Source of the DNA: Alligator mississippiensis
Taxonomy: Eukaryota > Chordata > Crocodylia > Alligatoridae
Reading direction: 5' to 3'
DNA: 64,000 nucleotides
Assembly (NCBI RefSeq): GCF_030867095.1
Contig: NC_081824.1
Location: 146,163,433-146,227,432 of the forward strand
Translations under genes and position numbers: made by a program
Part shown: positions 9,700 through 21,260 of the stretch, one piece after another
Position numbering within the stretch: the stretch's first letter is position 1
Layout: every line of letters starts with the position of its first letter
The notes under the pieces: generated by a model
Seen by the model: only the letters and a program-made list of their open reading frames with translations
What the model was told of the DNA's origin: nothing
The model's database searches: none

Positions 9700-11162
9700 G
9701 CTAATGTGTTCTGCTTTCTCCTGACCTAAACAGGGGTGCTTAGAGTAAAGCTAAAAAGTTAGAGCACTTCTACCATGGGTTTCTTGAACGCTTGTACTTA
9801 GCCTCAAAGACTATTCATGACAGGGAAATCGTTTGCCTGCCAGCTCTGGTCTGAGTATGCAAATAGTGGTGCATAGATGGTCTAAAAGAGTTTTGTCTTG
9901 TTTTGTTTTTTCACTTCTAATGTATAGTTTCAGAGTGTTATTGCTACTTTCTTCTGTATTTTTGCCAATTTATTATTTTTGTTATATTGCTTTGTGGCAG
10001 GAGTGGCTGTCTGTACTTCACGCCATGTTATTACAGATCATTACTGGGCCTTAATATGTAAGTGGTTAAAATATTTAAAATAAGGTCTTGTCATAAGAAC
10101 TGTTTTTCTGCTTTTCCATTGCATGTGTTTGTCAAATATTTTCCTTGCCCTCTTCCTCTCATCTAGCCTATGCAGTGAGTTTCTTTCTCCATCAGTACTG
10201 ATTCTCCATCCTACTTGGCCAAACACTATATGGTTTTTAATTTTTTTCTCTTTTTCTTCAAGTGAAAACATTCATTCTATGCTATTACTTTCTCCTATTA
10301 CTCCTTGAAAAGTCCAGGAAATACTACTAATTTCTTCCCTAAATACACACAGAGAACCTACGTGCCTCTGTTGACCACAGATGACAATCCCAAAAATGTA
10401 ATGATGACAATATCAGGCCATTTAGTTTCCTATCATCTTTCTATGACAGTTCAGATAGAGAAAAAATTACCAACTTTCTCCCACCAGAGCAACACACAGA
10501 ATTTATAAGACAAGGCTTACTGACTGCCAGACTTCATTTTCTCCTACAGCTTGAAGGAACTTTGACTGTAAGTTAGGCTTTTTCATTCTTTTCTCTTTCT
10601 ATGAGGTTTACTTTAGGTTCCTGAACACAGAGACCTCTGACTTGTCAGTTGGTGTTCTGTTTTTTGTACTCTTTTGTTCATTTTGGGCTATCAACCTGAC
10701 TGATACTACTATACACAAAGGACTACACCAGGGTCTATTCATCCACCCCATTCCTGCATTGAGGGAGTGGCAGTAATGAGAAACATGAGTGAGATAGGTC
10801 CTTCAGGGAGATTGACTTATTCCTACTTTTACCCCCTTCCTTGGGACTACCAAAATTTATATAGTGCAATAGTTGTCTGCTATTCATTACTATGAGCTAG
10901 ATTTTATCCTAGCCATATGTTGCTGAACACATCATTGAGGGGTTGCAGAAGGACTTCCCATTTTTGAGGAAAGGATTTTTGGTTATACATTTTTGGACCT
11001 ACTGCATGGTTAGAAGAGCTGTTAGACCAGCTTTTGAACACCAGATGCCCTCCTTCACATTCCAACTTCCCATTTTTATGTATTCCTACACAGGACTTAC
11101 CTGGAATGAGAGTTAAGTCACACTGACATGGAGGAAGAGGGAGAGCAGGGTCCAAGGGGCTC
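9700..11162. other. Unique-looking sequence without recognised gene
   Basis: Mixed AT-rich DNA. The open frames at 9833-10508 lack domain features. I see no LINE, TIR or LTR signature up to the LTR start at 11163. Confidence 0.4.
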
Positions 11163-12108
11163 TGTAACAGGGGGCCTGCTTGGGGCTGATGTTGCCGTGG
11201 CCCGCCCACCTGTTCCTGGGCCAACTGCCCGCGTTCTTGCCCACCACGCCTTGTTGCTATAATTAATTAGTAGTTATTAATAAGTGGGAAACTGCCCATT
11301 TCCTGCCCCAATGCCAGGGGGCACTATCTGAGGCTCCTTTCCTCCCCTACAATCGCAGCCCAAGCCTCGCAGATGCCATCTATGCTCTCAATCACCAGCC
11401 CCTTGCTCTGGGCCCCAGAATCCTATTATTGAACCCCACCTGGATTCCTCTCTTCAGGCAGACTCTTCCACCATCATACCGGGCAACATAGCTCCCTGAA
11501 CTGATCTCCCTTCGGGTGTGATCCCCCACTGGGCTCTCTAGCCCTGGCCCACCTCCAGGCCAGTCAGAACCCCAGGCCCTCAGCTCTTGGGCATTCCTCA
11601 TGGTGGGCCCCGGCCCTTTAACCCTTCCGGTCCTGGCCCAGCATGGGCCAGTCAGGGGGAGTTCAGACAGGTTTTGAGTCTATGGCCCTTTTTCTTTCTC
11701 TGAGGGTCTACCCTCTGGGCCCTCCAACAAAGGGAGGGCCCACTAAGTTGTGGGGACTAGGAGTTAAGGCACCCTGACCCACCTTTCATTATGGTGGTAA
11801 CTGGCCTGGCACTTCCTGGGGTCTCCCATGCCACTGAGAGCCCCACCAGGCCAACCACTCCTGGCAGGGTGCAGTTTCAGGTCATGCCCAGGACCAGGAG
11901 CCTCCTTACCATCCCCTACAACTCCTCCCTTACCTCCAGATGATATCAGCAACTCTCCAGCCAGGTGATATTGTTGCCTGGCCCCAGCATCAGAACTGCT
12001 CTGTTTATATGGGCAGCCCTGAATCTAAAATGGCTGCCCTAATCAGGCACCTGCTGGCTGCTGCCTTCTGGCCCTTAAAGTGGCAGGCACCAACAGTGCC
12101 CTGCCACA
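11163..12108 (-). mobile_element. Solo LTR-like element, family A
   Basis: A fossil retroelement terminal repeat of about 946 bp. The ends are inverted TG...CA: plus-strand start TGTAACAGGG and minus-strand start TGTGGCAGGG. Flanks GGCTC (left) and GGCTG (right) are a near-perfect 5-base target duplication. Homology to 19398-20590 and 53118-54122 defines the family: caagcctcgcagatg is shared with 53118-54122, and the tail on the minus strand has ctttaaggg close to the terminus in both. On the minus strand a TATA-like CCATATAAACAG lies near 12000, suggesting the promoter half and hence minus orientation. No internal genes remain. ERV versus Ty3/Gypsy origin is unresolved. Confidence 0.6.
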
Positions 12109-12239
12109 GGCTGCCATCTCCCTGGCCAGTTGGAGGAGCCAGGGACAAAGACTGAGTGGCCCTAATTTCCATCCCCTGCCACGTGCACAGTGGAGCTGAG
12201 CAGGAGCACAAGGAAGTGAAATGTACTCTATAAAGAGCT

Positions 12240-12920
12240 AGTACAGAGCAAAGGAAGCCAAGATGTGCCTGGAGCTGTTCAGCTATGTGTTGCCCCTTAA
12301 ACCAAGCCAGGGACAGATCCAGGAGGGTGCATCAGTGTAGTCACACCCCTCTTTTGCTGTGTGGTACATGCACATTAAGCTCTCTAAGCTCACCAGAATG
12401 CAGCTCCTGAAGAACCATTGACTGTGCCATGAACTCTGAGCTCACCACCAGATCAGAGGGAGATTTGGCTGCAGCCCCTACTATCATGCAGCTTCAGAGC
12501 CTGGGAGGTAAGCACCACTGCTGACACTCATCCCCTCTCTTCCCCTGCTGCTGAAATCAGCAGGTGGGAGGGGACTTGAAGAAGGAAGGAAGGAAAGAAG
12601 GAAGGGCAAATGGTGTCAGTGTTCACCTCTGGGCACCACATCTGTGCAAAAGCAGGGACCCTGGTCAGAGTCTTCATTAACCAGCTGATGAGCTCAGCAC
12701 TCACAGCACATGCAGGACTCCAGAAGGAGCTGTGGTGACATGCCAGTGAGCTCAGAGAGCTCCCTGTGTATGCGCCACGCAGCTGAAGTAGAGTGGCCGC
12801 AACTTCCCCTCACTAGATCCACCCATGAACCAAGCCAGGTATAAAAGGCCAAATGTTTAGATGAGGTAAATCAGCATTGCTCCATGGAGATCTAAGGAGT
12901 TAAACCAATTTACACCAGTT
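12240..12920. repeat. Long imperfect palindrome, hairpin-type miniature transposon
   Basis: The two halves are diverged inverted copies around a centre at about 12556 (ctgctgaaatcagcag). The left arm at about 12340-12410 (tgtggtacatgcacattaag, then ctctaagctcaccag) pairs with the right arm at about 12725-12800 (ccagtgagctcagagagctc, then tgtgtatgcgccac). Weaker pairing continues inward, 12505-12540 against 12600-12650. This is the form of a fold-back or long-TIR non-autonomous DNA transposon. Precise ends and target duplication were not found. Confidence 0.5.
12574..12606. repeat. GAAG/GGAA purine microsatellite
   Basis: Repeated gaagg units beside the centre of the palindrome at 12240-12920. 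Confidence 0.8.
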
Positions 12921-12929
12921 TATGAGCTG

Positions 12930-13725
12930 GCCCTAACTCTCAATCTAGCCTTTCTATTTTGCTAGTTGGCAAGGTATTTCTTTCTCCGTTTTGCAGTGTG
13001 GTATTTGTTATGTTTGTTTATTAGAAGACATTTTCTTGAACACATGGGATAAAGTGATGAGGGAAGGAATTGTTTGAAAAAAATGTTTTCATCTGACAGT
13101 TGTGTGGGAGATGGGTGAAGATTTTATAAACCACAATGCCATATGGATTTGCTTATAATGCAAGAATAGTAATTCATATGTACATTTTACAGTCTATGTT
13201 CTTAAGACTAAAGCAGCCTTCTTCTAAATCCTGACATGCCCTTTTTCCCTAGAAGAAAAGAACCTAAATATTTGGTAAGTGGTGTAATGTAGTGTTAAAA
13301 TGATAAAAAATCATATTCTGCTAAAACTGTGCTTTGCTGCCCTCTTGTTTCTTTTGGCTCAAGTAAGGACAGAAAAAATGGAAAAGAAGACTTAATGAAA
13401 GTGGGGGGTGATGGTGCCAGACATAGGGTGTGACCTGTCAAAATACTGATCTCTGGAGAAAGCTGTAAGACTCTTAACCCTGTTTGTAGCTTTTTACTTA
13501 AGTGTCACACAGAATTTTGTAGAGGCAAGCAGTCACTGAGCCATAACAAATTGGCTAGGCCATCAATCCTTTAAGACAAAACATTTTCCAACCATTTCTG
13601 GACAAAAGCTCTCCTTTTTCACTGCAGCATATGTTCTTTTACATGGTGCATCTATCAATCTGTTGATCTGTTATTCTATTAATCTACCTAACTACTACCC
13701 ATTGACTTACCTACCTTTTGTGGTT
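12930..13725. other. No recognised feature
   Basis: AT-rich sequence. I found no coding frame with domain character and no repeat end. Confidence 0.4.
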
Positions 13726-13729
13726 TTAT

Positions 13730-14300
13730 AGGATGATCATCTCGTACTCGGCCTTGGTGAGGCCGCAGCTGGAGTACTGCATCCAGTTTTGGGCTCCACA
13801 ATTCAAAAAGGATGTGGAGAAGCTTGAGAGAGTGCAGAGAAGAGCCATGCGCATGATCAGAGCTCAGGGAAGCAGACCCTACGACGACAGGCTGAGAGCC
13901 CTGGGGCTCTTTAGCCTGGAAAAGCGCAGGCTCAGGGGTGATCTGGTGGCCACCTATAAGTTTATCAGGGGTGACCACTAGTATCTGGGGGAACGTTTGT
14001 TCATCAGAGCGCCCCAAGGGATGACTACTAGGTCGAATGGTCATAAACTACTACAAGACCGTTTCAGGCTGGACATAAGGAAGAATTTCTTTACTGTCCG
14101 AGCCCCCAAGGTCTGGAACAGCCTGCCACCGGAGGTGGTTCAAGCGCCCACATTGAACACCTTCAAGAGCAAACTGGATGCTTATCTTGCTGGGATCCTA
14201 TGACCCCAGCTGACTTCCTGCCTTTTGGGCAGGGGGCTGGACTCGATGATCTTCCGAGGTCCCTTCCAGCCCTAATGTCTATGACATCTATGACATCTCC
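13730..14300 (+). mobile_element. CR1 LINE, 5'-truncated 3' end
   Basis: Two plus-strand open stretches, 13718-13981 and 13997-14203, are the C-terminal end of CR1 ORF2. Features are [19 protein letters not shown], then [39 protein letters not shown], and FRLDIRKNFFTVRAPKVWN to the end. One in-frame stop near 13979 separates them. The 3' untranslated part ends with ggactcgatgatcttccgag and a decayed octamer tail (tctatgacatctatgacatc) near 14277-14300. The length (about 570 bp) shows strong 5' truncation, normal for CR1. It is fairly young by its low number of breaks. Confidence 0.92.
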
Positions 14301-14304
14301 ATGA

Positions 14305-15295
14305 TAGCTGAGTGGCCACGTAAAGGATCATGCTAAAATCAAAACATAGAGTGAAAAAACTTCAAATCAGTCTGGGTGCTGATAATTAAACTGTAAATGA
14401 AATTGCATGGCAAAGTGTATTGTATCTATAGTGGCTGCCTCCAAATTAATAAATATGCATCAAAAGGGAGACTTAAAATAGACTGAAATGCTATTACATT
14501 ATTTTTAGACTACTAAGAAGAAAATGGAAGGACCCCGTAGTAATTTTGAGGGATTTTTTTATTTTTCTTCTCCTTTTTAAACATCCTGCATTAAAACTAC
14601 GTTGTCATGTATCCATTAGAAAATAACTACTTCTTTCTATTAGCTTTGAAGAAAAGTTGCTTGACTAACCCCATTTGTTTTAATGGAGTTCACTCTTTTG
14701 GGAAAAATGAAAAATAAATATTTAAACTAGCAACTTAGCCAGCTGTTATGAAAAGAAAATGATTATAGACTATGCCCAAGATAAAACGAAACACCTATGT
14801 CATCCACGCCTATTTTAAACTGTCATTTACTTTGATTTATAGCTGTGGTTTTGAAATATTTTGATGAAGAAAATGTAATTTGCTCCAAAATTTACAATGG
14901 CACAGATGTCAAAGCCAATAAATATCATGTCTTGTGCTCAGACAAAAAACCACACATACCAAAAGGGGTTTGCTTTCCGTATTGATTGAGTTTATCCAGG
15001 AAAGAGACAGTTCATAAAAACACTCAAAGGGGAAAAGGATATTTTACTAGTAGCAGCTTCTAGGTTTTATCACATTGAATACCAATTAGAAAAGAGCATG
15101 CACAAGGCATCTGCTATGGGTACAAAGATCCTCACTAATTCCTGGTATGGTGCACCATACTCTATACAAGAAGAGTTATGATACACCTTTATCAATCACC
15201 GTCTGCATTGCTAGGCCTCCTTGACTAATGAAGTCAAACTCATATGCAAGATACTGAAGTCTTACATCTCTGGGTGAGTGTCCCAAAGACTCATT
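14305..15295. other. AT-rich unique-looking stretch
   Basis: No coding signal, TIR or LINE homology was recognised. Confidence 0.4.
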
Positions 15296-15298
15296 GGA

Positions 15299-15465
15299 AG
15301 CTTTTCTCCTATGCCTGAAGAAGGGTGCTTGTGTTCAAAAGCTTGCAAATAAAGATTTTTTTTTTGCAAAAATATAGTTGGTCTAATAAAAGATATCACC
15401 TCTACCACGAGTTCTGATTCCTTTTGCCTCTAGACCAATATGGCTACAACCTGAATACCTGATGC
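15299..15465 (+). repeat. Short interspersed repeat, copy 1 (cctgaagaag...aagcttgc...ggctacaac type)
   Basis: Shows the order ctcctatgcctgaagaaggg, caaaagcttgcaaataaag, ttggtctaataaaagatatc, tctagaccaatatggctac. This is a common sauropsid repeat pattern whose general form I recognise but cannot name. A second direct copy lies at 15859-16010, and antisense pieces at 33494-33555 and 35330-35385. Confidence 0.6.
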
Positions 15466-15858
15466 ATGGAAGATATCGAATTTTAGCTGATTTTTAGAAT
15501 TAAATCTTCATAATTTTACTAGGAGGAAGCTAGTTTTACTACCTGAAACCTGAGACCCTACTCCTGACTTTGTTCGCAGTAATTTGCATTATCGCAGAGC
15601 CTAGGGATACTTCACCACATAAGAAATTCCTGCCCAGAAGAGCATCTTTTTACTCTTCTGTGAAACATGAAACATCATAACCAGAAGGAAATATAACTAC
15701 ATCCTGCTTGCCACCAAACAACTTTAAGGTAAACAAACTATTCCAACCTTTCTCTGAGCCTAATCTGCATACAATGAACTGTTCCAAACAGGAAATTTTA
15801 CCACACCGTCAACTCTTGATGAAATACTAAGTTGCATTTCTATCTAGGAGAACTTTTA

Positions 15859-16010
15859 CTCTTTTCTCCTATGCCTAAAGAAAGGTGCGTGTGCACAAAA
15901 GCTTGCAAATCATTTTATTTTTATTTTTTTGCAAAAATCCTGTTGGTGTAGCTTGAGTTCTGATTCCTTTTGCCTCTAGACCAATATGGCTACAACCTGG
16001 CTACCAAAGA
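15859..16010 (+). repeat. Short interspersed repeat, copy 2
   Basis: Same module order as 15299-15465, with a short deletion in the middle (the tctaataaaagatatc part is missing) and substitutions. The roughly 390 bp between the copies are not related to either. Confidence 0.6.
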
Positions 16011-16014
16011 CTTA

Positions 16015-16858
16015 TTATCCTTTTTTTATTGGGTAAATAGAGGATTATCAGTGATTTTTGAAGAAATAAAGCTACAGTAGAGCCTTAAAAGACTAGATGG
16101 CTCACCAGCCTGCTAACTGAATTTACTGGTTTTCATATCTAAGGCACTGATTCAACTAGATCTCAGATTAACACTACAAAGAGGTCACCATTTTCTGACA
16201 CTTCTTCACTGAGCTGCCTTTGGGAGAAGAGTTAGCCATCACAGTCTGAGCAAGTAGCTACCTGACAACTGATATCCAATTTGTAAGGAAGGATAAGGCA
16301 ATTTGAATGAAACAGGAGCTCAAATTTATTACCACATTTGAACCAAACGTTGCCTTATGACACCAGAATGTTTGCATAAGCATTATTATCTTCCTGGTTC
16401 CAGGCAGCACTGTAACAAAAAGTGAAAGCAATGCCACAAGATGATCTGTTCTTACTATATTTTCAGATGCTTGCAAATCAGCATCTATTAGGTCTATTCA
16501 AGACCACTCAAGTAATTATGTAGCCTCCCTCTGCCTTGTATCTGAACTTCCTCCAGCTAGACATTGTCTGTGGCTGCAGCAGATAGGACTAGGAGCAATG
16601 ATCTGAAATTGAAGCAGGGGAAAGTTTGCAGTTGTTCTTAGTTCCTGTGAGATTTTTCCCAATCTCTGACCAGTCATGAAAAAGTTCTGTTTCATGCAAA
16701 GATGGGCTTTATCCTGTCTGGGAGCAGTTTCATTATGCCTGAAGAATGATGATGGTCCTTGTATCAGAATTTAAAGGGATCTTGGAGTTGCCTTTGGTCC
16801 AGGCACTTGAATCCATTGAAAATGAAGAATGAGGTTTTAAACTTGATTTGATATTCAA
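16015..16858. other. No recognised feature
   Basis: AT-rich. The minus-strand frame at 16258-16476 has no recognisable domain. Confidence 0.4.
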
Positions 16859-17989
16859 TGGGTGCATCTATACAAGATGCTTTACTGTGAAGTATTGTAG
16901 TTTACTGTGCAATAAGCATCCATGTCTACATGTATCCATTCTTACAGCGCGGTAAATGTCACTACTTGTGAGTAAATTTGCTACCTGCAAACGCAAGTAG
17001 CAAATTTCCTCATGAGTAATTACTGCATAATAATGCACATGTAGATGGCAACTGGGAGCAAATTTGCTCTCAGTCAGCCCTGCCCCTAGGGAACCAGCCT
17101 GAGCTTAGCTCCAGAGCCCCGGGACTGGGTAGCCACAACCACAGGCCCTTTAAAAGCCTGCAGGCATTTTGGGCCCTGGGGCACAAAAGCAGAGAGCCTG
17201 GGGGGGGGGGAGGGGCTTTTGGCCTCTGATGCCCCTGCATAGGCTGTAGGAAACCTGTACCAGCCTGCTTGCACCTCAATTGAAGCTCAGGGTCCCATGC
17301 CAGGTACGCAGGTGTGCCCAGAGCACCATGGCAATCTACAGCAGCAGGGCGTAGTAAGGCAAGCACCCCTGAGTCCACACAAACAGCTCCTTGTGCAGTA
17401 CCCGGCACACATGAAACAGGGGCATACTTGGGGTGCAGCACTGGCATGGAGGGGGGGGCTGGCCCCGGGGCCTCTCCCTAGAGAGGCCCCCTGTGAGGAA
17501 CATGGGGGTGCAGACAGCTCTTTGTCCCAGTCATCTAGGAGCCCTGCAACCCCCAAGCTGGGCACCATGGGTTTGGTGGCAGCACAGAAGACCAGATGGC
17601 TTGCAGGAGAAGAAGTGGGGGCAGCAGGGTCTGGAGCCACAGCAGCAGTTGCTTCCAGAAGCCTGGCCCATCCCAGTTTGGGAATGGGGTTGGGGAGGCA
17701 GGCTGCCTGTGGACAGCACCCAGCAGTCTGCCAGCTCCCAGGGAGCGAGTGGGGAAGGGAGGCTCAGCCAATAGCCACCTGGGCCCACTCTGCCCAGCTG
17801 ACTTACCATGGTTCCTGGGCACCTGTGTATGCCCAACCCCTGATCTGAGGCCAGGCATTGCACAGGGGCCTGGCACAGAGCATCTTATCTAAAAAATGTT
17901 TAAAACTTTCACAAACAGCTTCTTTCTCATGGCTCTGCAGGCCTTGTGGCTGCCCATAAGGGAGAGGCCACATTTGGAAGCCAGGATTA

Positions 17990-18760
17990 AGCCTCACTGT
18001 TGCTTCCACCCATAACCAGAGCCCTGCAGATGTTGCAGCTCCACAGGAGGAAGACCTAGGACCAAACCCTCCTCCTCAACCAGCTGGTGATGGCCACAGA
18101 GGACAGTTGCTGGATGCACAAATGTAGTGGGTGGAGGATGTTGCCCAGAAGGACAGGTAGGTGGAGGACATGGCACATGAAAATGTGTGGGACCAATGTG
18201 AGATGATGCAGGACTGGGCAGAGTGGAGTTCAGGGTGTAGCTCCTGGCCCTGGAGTGGGAGTGCATTGAGGCCCTGAGACCCTATGGGAGCATGGTCATG
18301 CCAGGGCAGTGCAGGCCATGAAGGATGACCGCCAGCTGCTGGACACTGTTCAGGCCCTGGTGGTCACCTTCATGTCACCTGCTGCCTTGTCCCTGACCCT
18401 TGCCCCACCTGGCCCCTGGCAGCTGCCCACTGCCCAGGAGCAGGCCCTCTCATGGGCCTGGAAAGAGATCCAGTGCCACCTCCAACAGCCACAAGCCCCT
18501 ACCCCAGCTCCTGCCCTGGGTCCTCTGGCACGCATCCCCCCTCACCTGGGCCCAACCTTGCTGCTCGCCCCTGCTCCATGCAGATGCAGAGCCAGAGCTG
18601 CCTGCAGCAGGGCCAGAAACATGTGCCAGCCCTGATGGCCCTGGCCACTTGCTGCTGGCAGGGGAGCCACCCACGCTGGGGGACCAACAGTCGCCTCAGT
18701 GTGCACACCCACAGCCACAGCATGAGGGAATGGCTAGAGGCTGGGGTTCTGGCCCCCTTT
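17990..18760 (+). pseudogene. Harbinger accessory protein (Myb/SANT-like) remnant, C-terminal part
   Basis: Plus-strand frames between 17990 and 18640 give Trp/Glu/Gln/Asp-rich segments, then AMKDDRQLLDTVQALV, then a Pro-rich tail. This matches the coiled, charged C-terminal end and Pro-rich tail of the Myb-like accessory protein, which in Harbinger elements brings the transposase to the nucleus and to DNA ends. The DNA-binding trihelix itself was not seen. A homologous and better preserved segment is at 31947-32411 in copy 2 at the same place relative to the transposase. Stops interrupt the frame. AT-rich sequence with AATAAA near 18937 follows, on the side where this gene and the transposase converge. 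Confidence 0.45.
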
Positions 18761-19120
18761 GCCTAGGCACCCCCAACCCACAGTCACCTTACCCCATGAG
18801 GGGACACAGACAAACCGCATTGTAAATAGAATGCATAAAGAAGAGGGTGTTTTATTGTTTGTGGGTGGGGTGGGTGGTGGAGGGGTTCTGTTGTTGTGGA
18901 GGGAGGAGGAAAGAGGGTCTCTTTATTGTAAGGGCAATAAAGTGTTTTTCTGAGAGTTATCTGCAGTGAGTGTGGTGCTGGGGATGGGTGGTAGAGTGTG
19001 GGGTCCATGGGCAGCTGTCTAGGTGGGTTACAGCGGGGAGTGAACTAGGAGGTAATCAGTCAGAGCCTCTTGCATCCAGTACCCTGGCCCCTGCTGGCAG
19101 GTATGTGGTTCACCTGGGCC

Positions 19121-21260
19121 TTAGGGGTAGAGGGTGGCTGCCATTGTTACTGCCACTGAAACTCGTGCTCCCACTGCCAGGAGTCCTCTACCTATTGTGC
19201 CTCCTCCACCTGAGCCTTGCAAAACAGCTCCCCCAGCCTCACAGATGTTATATAGCATGCATCCTGTGATAGTGACCCAGGGGATGATGTCCTCAGTGAA
19301 CTCGAGGCAGGCAGTGAGGATGGCCAAAGGCGCACTCCACCAGGGCATGCATGGGTCAGTGAATCTGGCAGGGTGTAACAAAGAACAACTCGTGCTCTGT
19401 TACTCAAAGGGGCATGGGCAAGCAGCAGAACAACCTGCAGGTGACTGTACTCCCAATCAGCCACAACTGCCGGATTGGGAACAGGGACCAGATGTTTGTT
19501 ATAAGAACAGACTTTAAGCAGTGGAGCCAGCAGTTTGCTGCAAGAAGCTGGAGAAAGAGCATCACCTGGCTGGAGCTGCTGTTCATGTAACAACTTGGAG
19601 GTACAGGGAAGGAACTATGGGGATGGCAAGAGGTTCCTGGTCCTGGGGCATGACCTAAAACTACACCCTGCTGGGGTTGGATGGTGTGGTGGGGCTGCCA
19701 GTGGCAGGGCAATCTCCAGGAAATGCCACACCTGTGCCTCCCCAGTGAAGGGCGGGTAAGGGGCACCAGGAAGTCTCAGCCCCAATGCCTTGAAGGTTAC
19801 CCCATGGAGGGGAAAGGCTAGGGGAGCAAACCCCAAAGACAAAACAAGTGCCCAGGTTTGCTGTGTGGAACCTGAGGTGGGGTTCAGATCATGAAGGGGC
19901 CTGAGTTGGCCCAGGTCCACAGCAAGGCCTGAGGCTTATGAAGGAGCTGGGTGTGAGGCTCCAGGGGGGTAGGATTCTGAATCCCAAGAAGGAGCTTTGT
20001 GTGAAGCTCCAGGGATAAAGGGCATTGAGGCCCAGTGTTGGGCAAGGGGACTGAGGCCCAGTATTGAGCAGGGGATGAGTGCCCAGTGTGGGGCATGATA
20101 GGTAAGAGAGTCCAAGGCCTGCAGGGAGCCTGAGGCAAGAGGGAGGGTCTGGGAGCCTGAGTGGATGTAATTGTGAGTCCAGTGTGAGGGACAGGAATTG
20201 AGAGTCCCACTCTGAGGGCATAGGGATTGTGAGCCTCATTGTGAGGGCACAGGAGTGAGAGTGCAGACGTGAAGCACTGCTGTGAGGGTCCCAGTGTAAG
20301 GGCATGGGAGTGTGGGTCCCAGTGCAGGATACACTATAGGCTAGGTGTTAGGCCAAATAAGCTTGGGCTGGGTGTTAGGCCATGGATCCCATCTGCATGG
20401 CACGGTACACAGTTTGAGGCAAGGGAAGGTTTGGAGCCTTGTATACCCTTGGCATTAGGGCAATTAAATGGGATGCCTCCTGTCTGGTTAATGACTTTAC
20501 ATTGGTTTCATCAAAGGCATGGCAGGTGAGGTAGGTGGGCTGTTAGCCCTGAGACAAGTGAGTAGGCCAACAACTAGACTGGCCCCAGGACACACACTTG
20601 TTAAACAGGGGTCCAGCTGGCTGGTGTAGAGCCACATAAGCCAGGGGAGGAGCTGGTAGGTAGGGTCCCCGATTAGGAGGGGCAGGACCACCATGGTGCT
20701 CAGCTGAAGGTCCAACACCCTGGTGCAAAGCACTCACTCTACACCAGGGTTGGCAGGGTGCAGTTCCAGAAGATGTGGGTGTCATGGGCACTGCCCATCC
20801 ATCCAGTGCTTAAGTTGGAGAAGGCACTGCAGTATTTGACAACAGCCTTGAGCACCATGGAGTGAAATCCCTACCAGCTGTAGTAGAGACAGTCCCTGTG
20901 GGGTGGGCAGGTGACAGAAATATAGGTCCAGGGCCCTGATGCACTGGGAAAATTCCAAGGCACAGAATCCTGCCACCACCACCAAGGGTCATGCACCCAG
21001 ATCTTTGTGTGCTCCAGCACATCCTGGAGGGCACTACACACCTCCAGGAGAGCCTCCCTGGTGGTGGCCTTGCCTACACCAAAGATGTGGCCCATGTAGT
21101 GGATGCTGGCAGGTGCAGCCATCTTCAGGAGTGCAATGGCCAGCTGGATATCCACAGGGAGGGGCTGCAGCATGGTGATGTTCTGCTGCTCCACATTCAG
21201 GCAGAGCTTCTCCAGGAGGTCCTGGAAGGTGGTCTGGGTCATGCGAGATGCCTCCAGCCA
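19121..21260 (-). pseudogene. PIF/Harbinger DDE transposase, split by an LTR
   Basis: On the minus strand from about 21242: TQTTFQDLLEKL, LPVDIQLAIALLKMA, GHIFGVGKATTREALLEVC (helix-turn-helix-like N-terminal region), then IRALD near 20935. A one-base shift there separates it from TYISVTCPPHRDCLYYSW, so the first catalytic Asp lies at a frame break. Then GWMGSAHDTHIFWNCTLPTL carries the second Asp (about 20790), followed by LLIGDPTYQLLPWLM and LYTSQLDP (about 20600). The frame resumes beyond the LTR with HALVECAFG carrying the catalytic Glu (about 19345-19320), and then CMLYNICEAGGA (about 19260-19230). DDE triad order and spacing fit PIF/Harbinger nucleases. The gene is dead through frame breaks and insertion. 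Confidence 0.8.
19398..20590 (+). mobile_element. LTR of family A inserted in the Harbinger transposase
   Basis: Interrupts the transposase between LYTSQLDP and EHELF/HALVECAFG. The left end is TGTTACTCAA at 19398. The region about 19550-19760 matches the family A LTR at 11163-12108 in opposite orientation (shared cacctggctggag, ctcctggtcctgggcatgac-like and accctgc blocks). A TATA-like ttataagaac near 19500 fits a plus-oriented promoter half. The middle (19960-20340) contains short degenerate repeats built on gtgtgaggg and gaggcccagt units. The right end is approximate. A fossil, no genes inside. Confidence 0.5.

Noticed and set aside
9833-10054. Hydrophobic 73-codon frame that might be a membrane protein
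   Set aside because: T-rich sequence gives Phe/Leu/Ser by composition; no start context or conservation signal.
17297-17892. Long overlapping open frames on both strands (up to 183 codons)
   Set aside because: They lie in GC-rich filler of Harbinger copy 1, are open in several frames at once and are Pro/Gly/Ser-biased; no domain.
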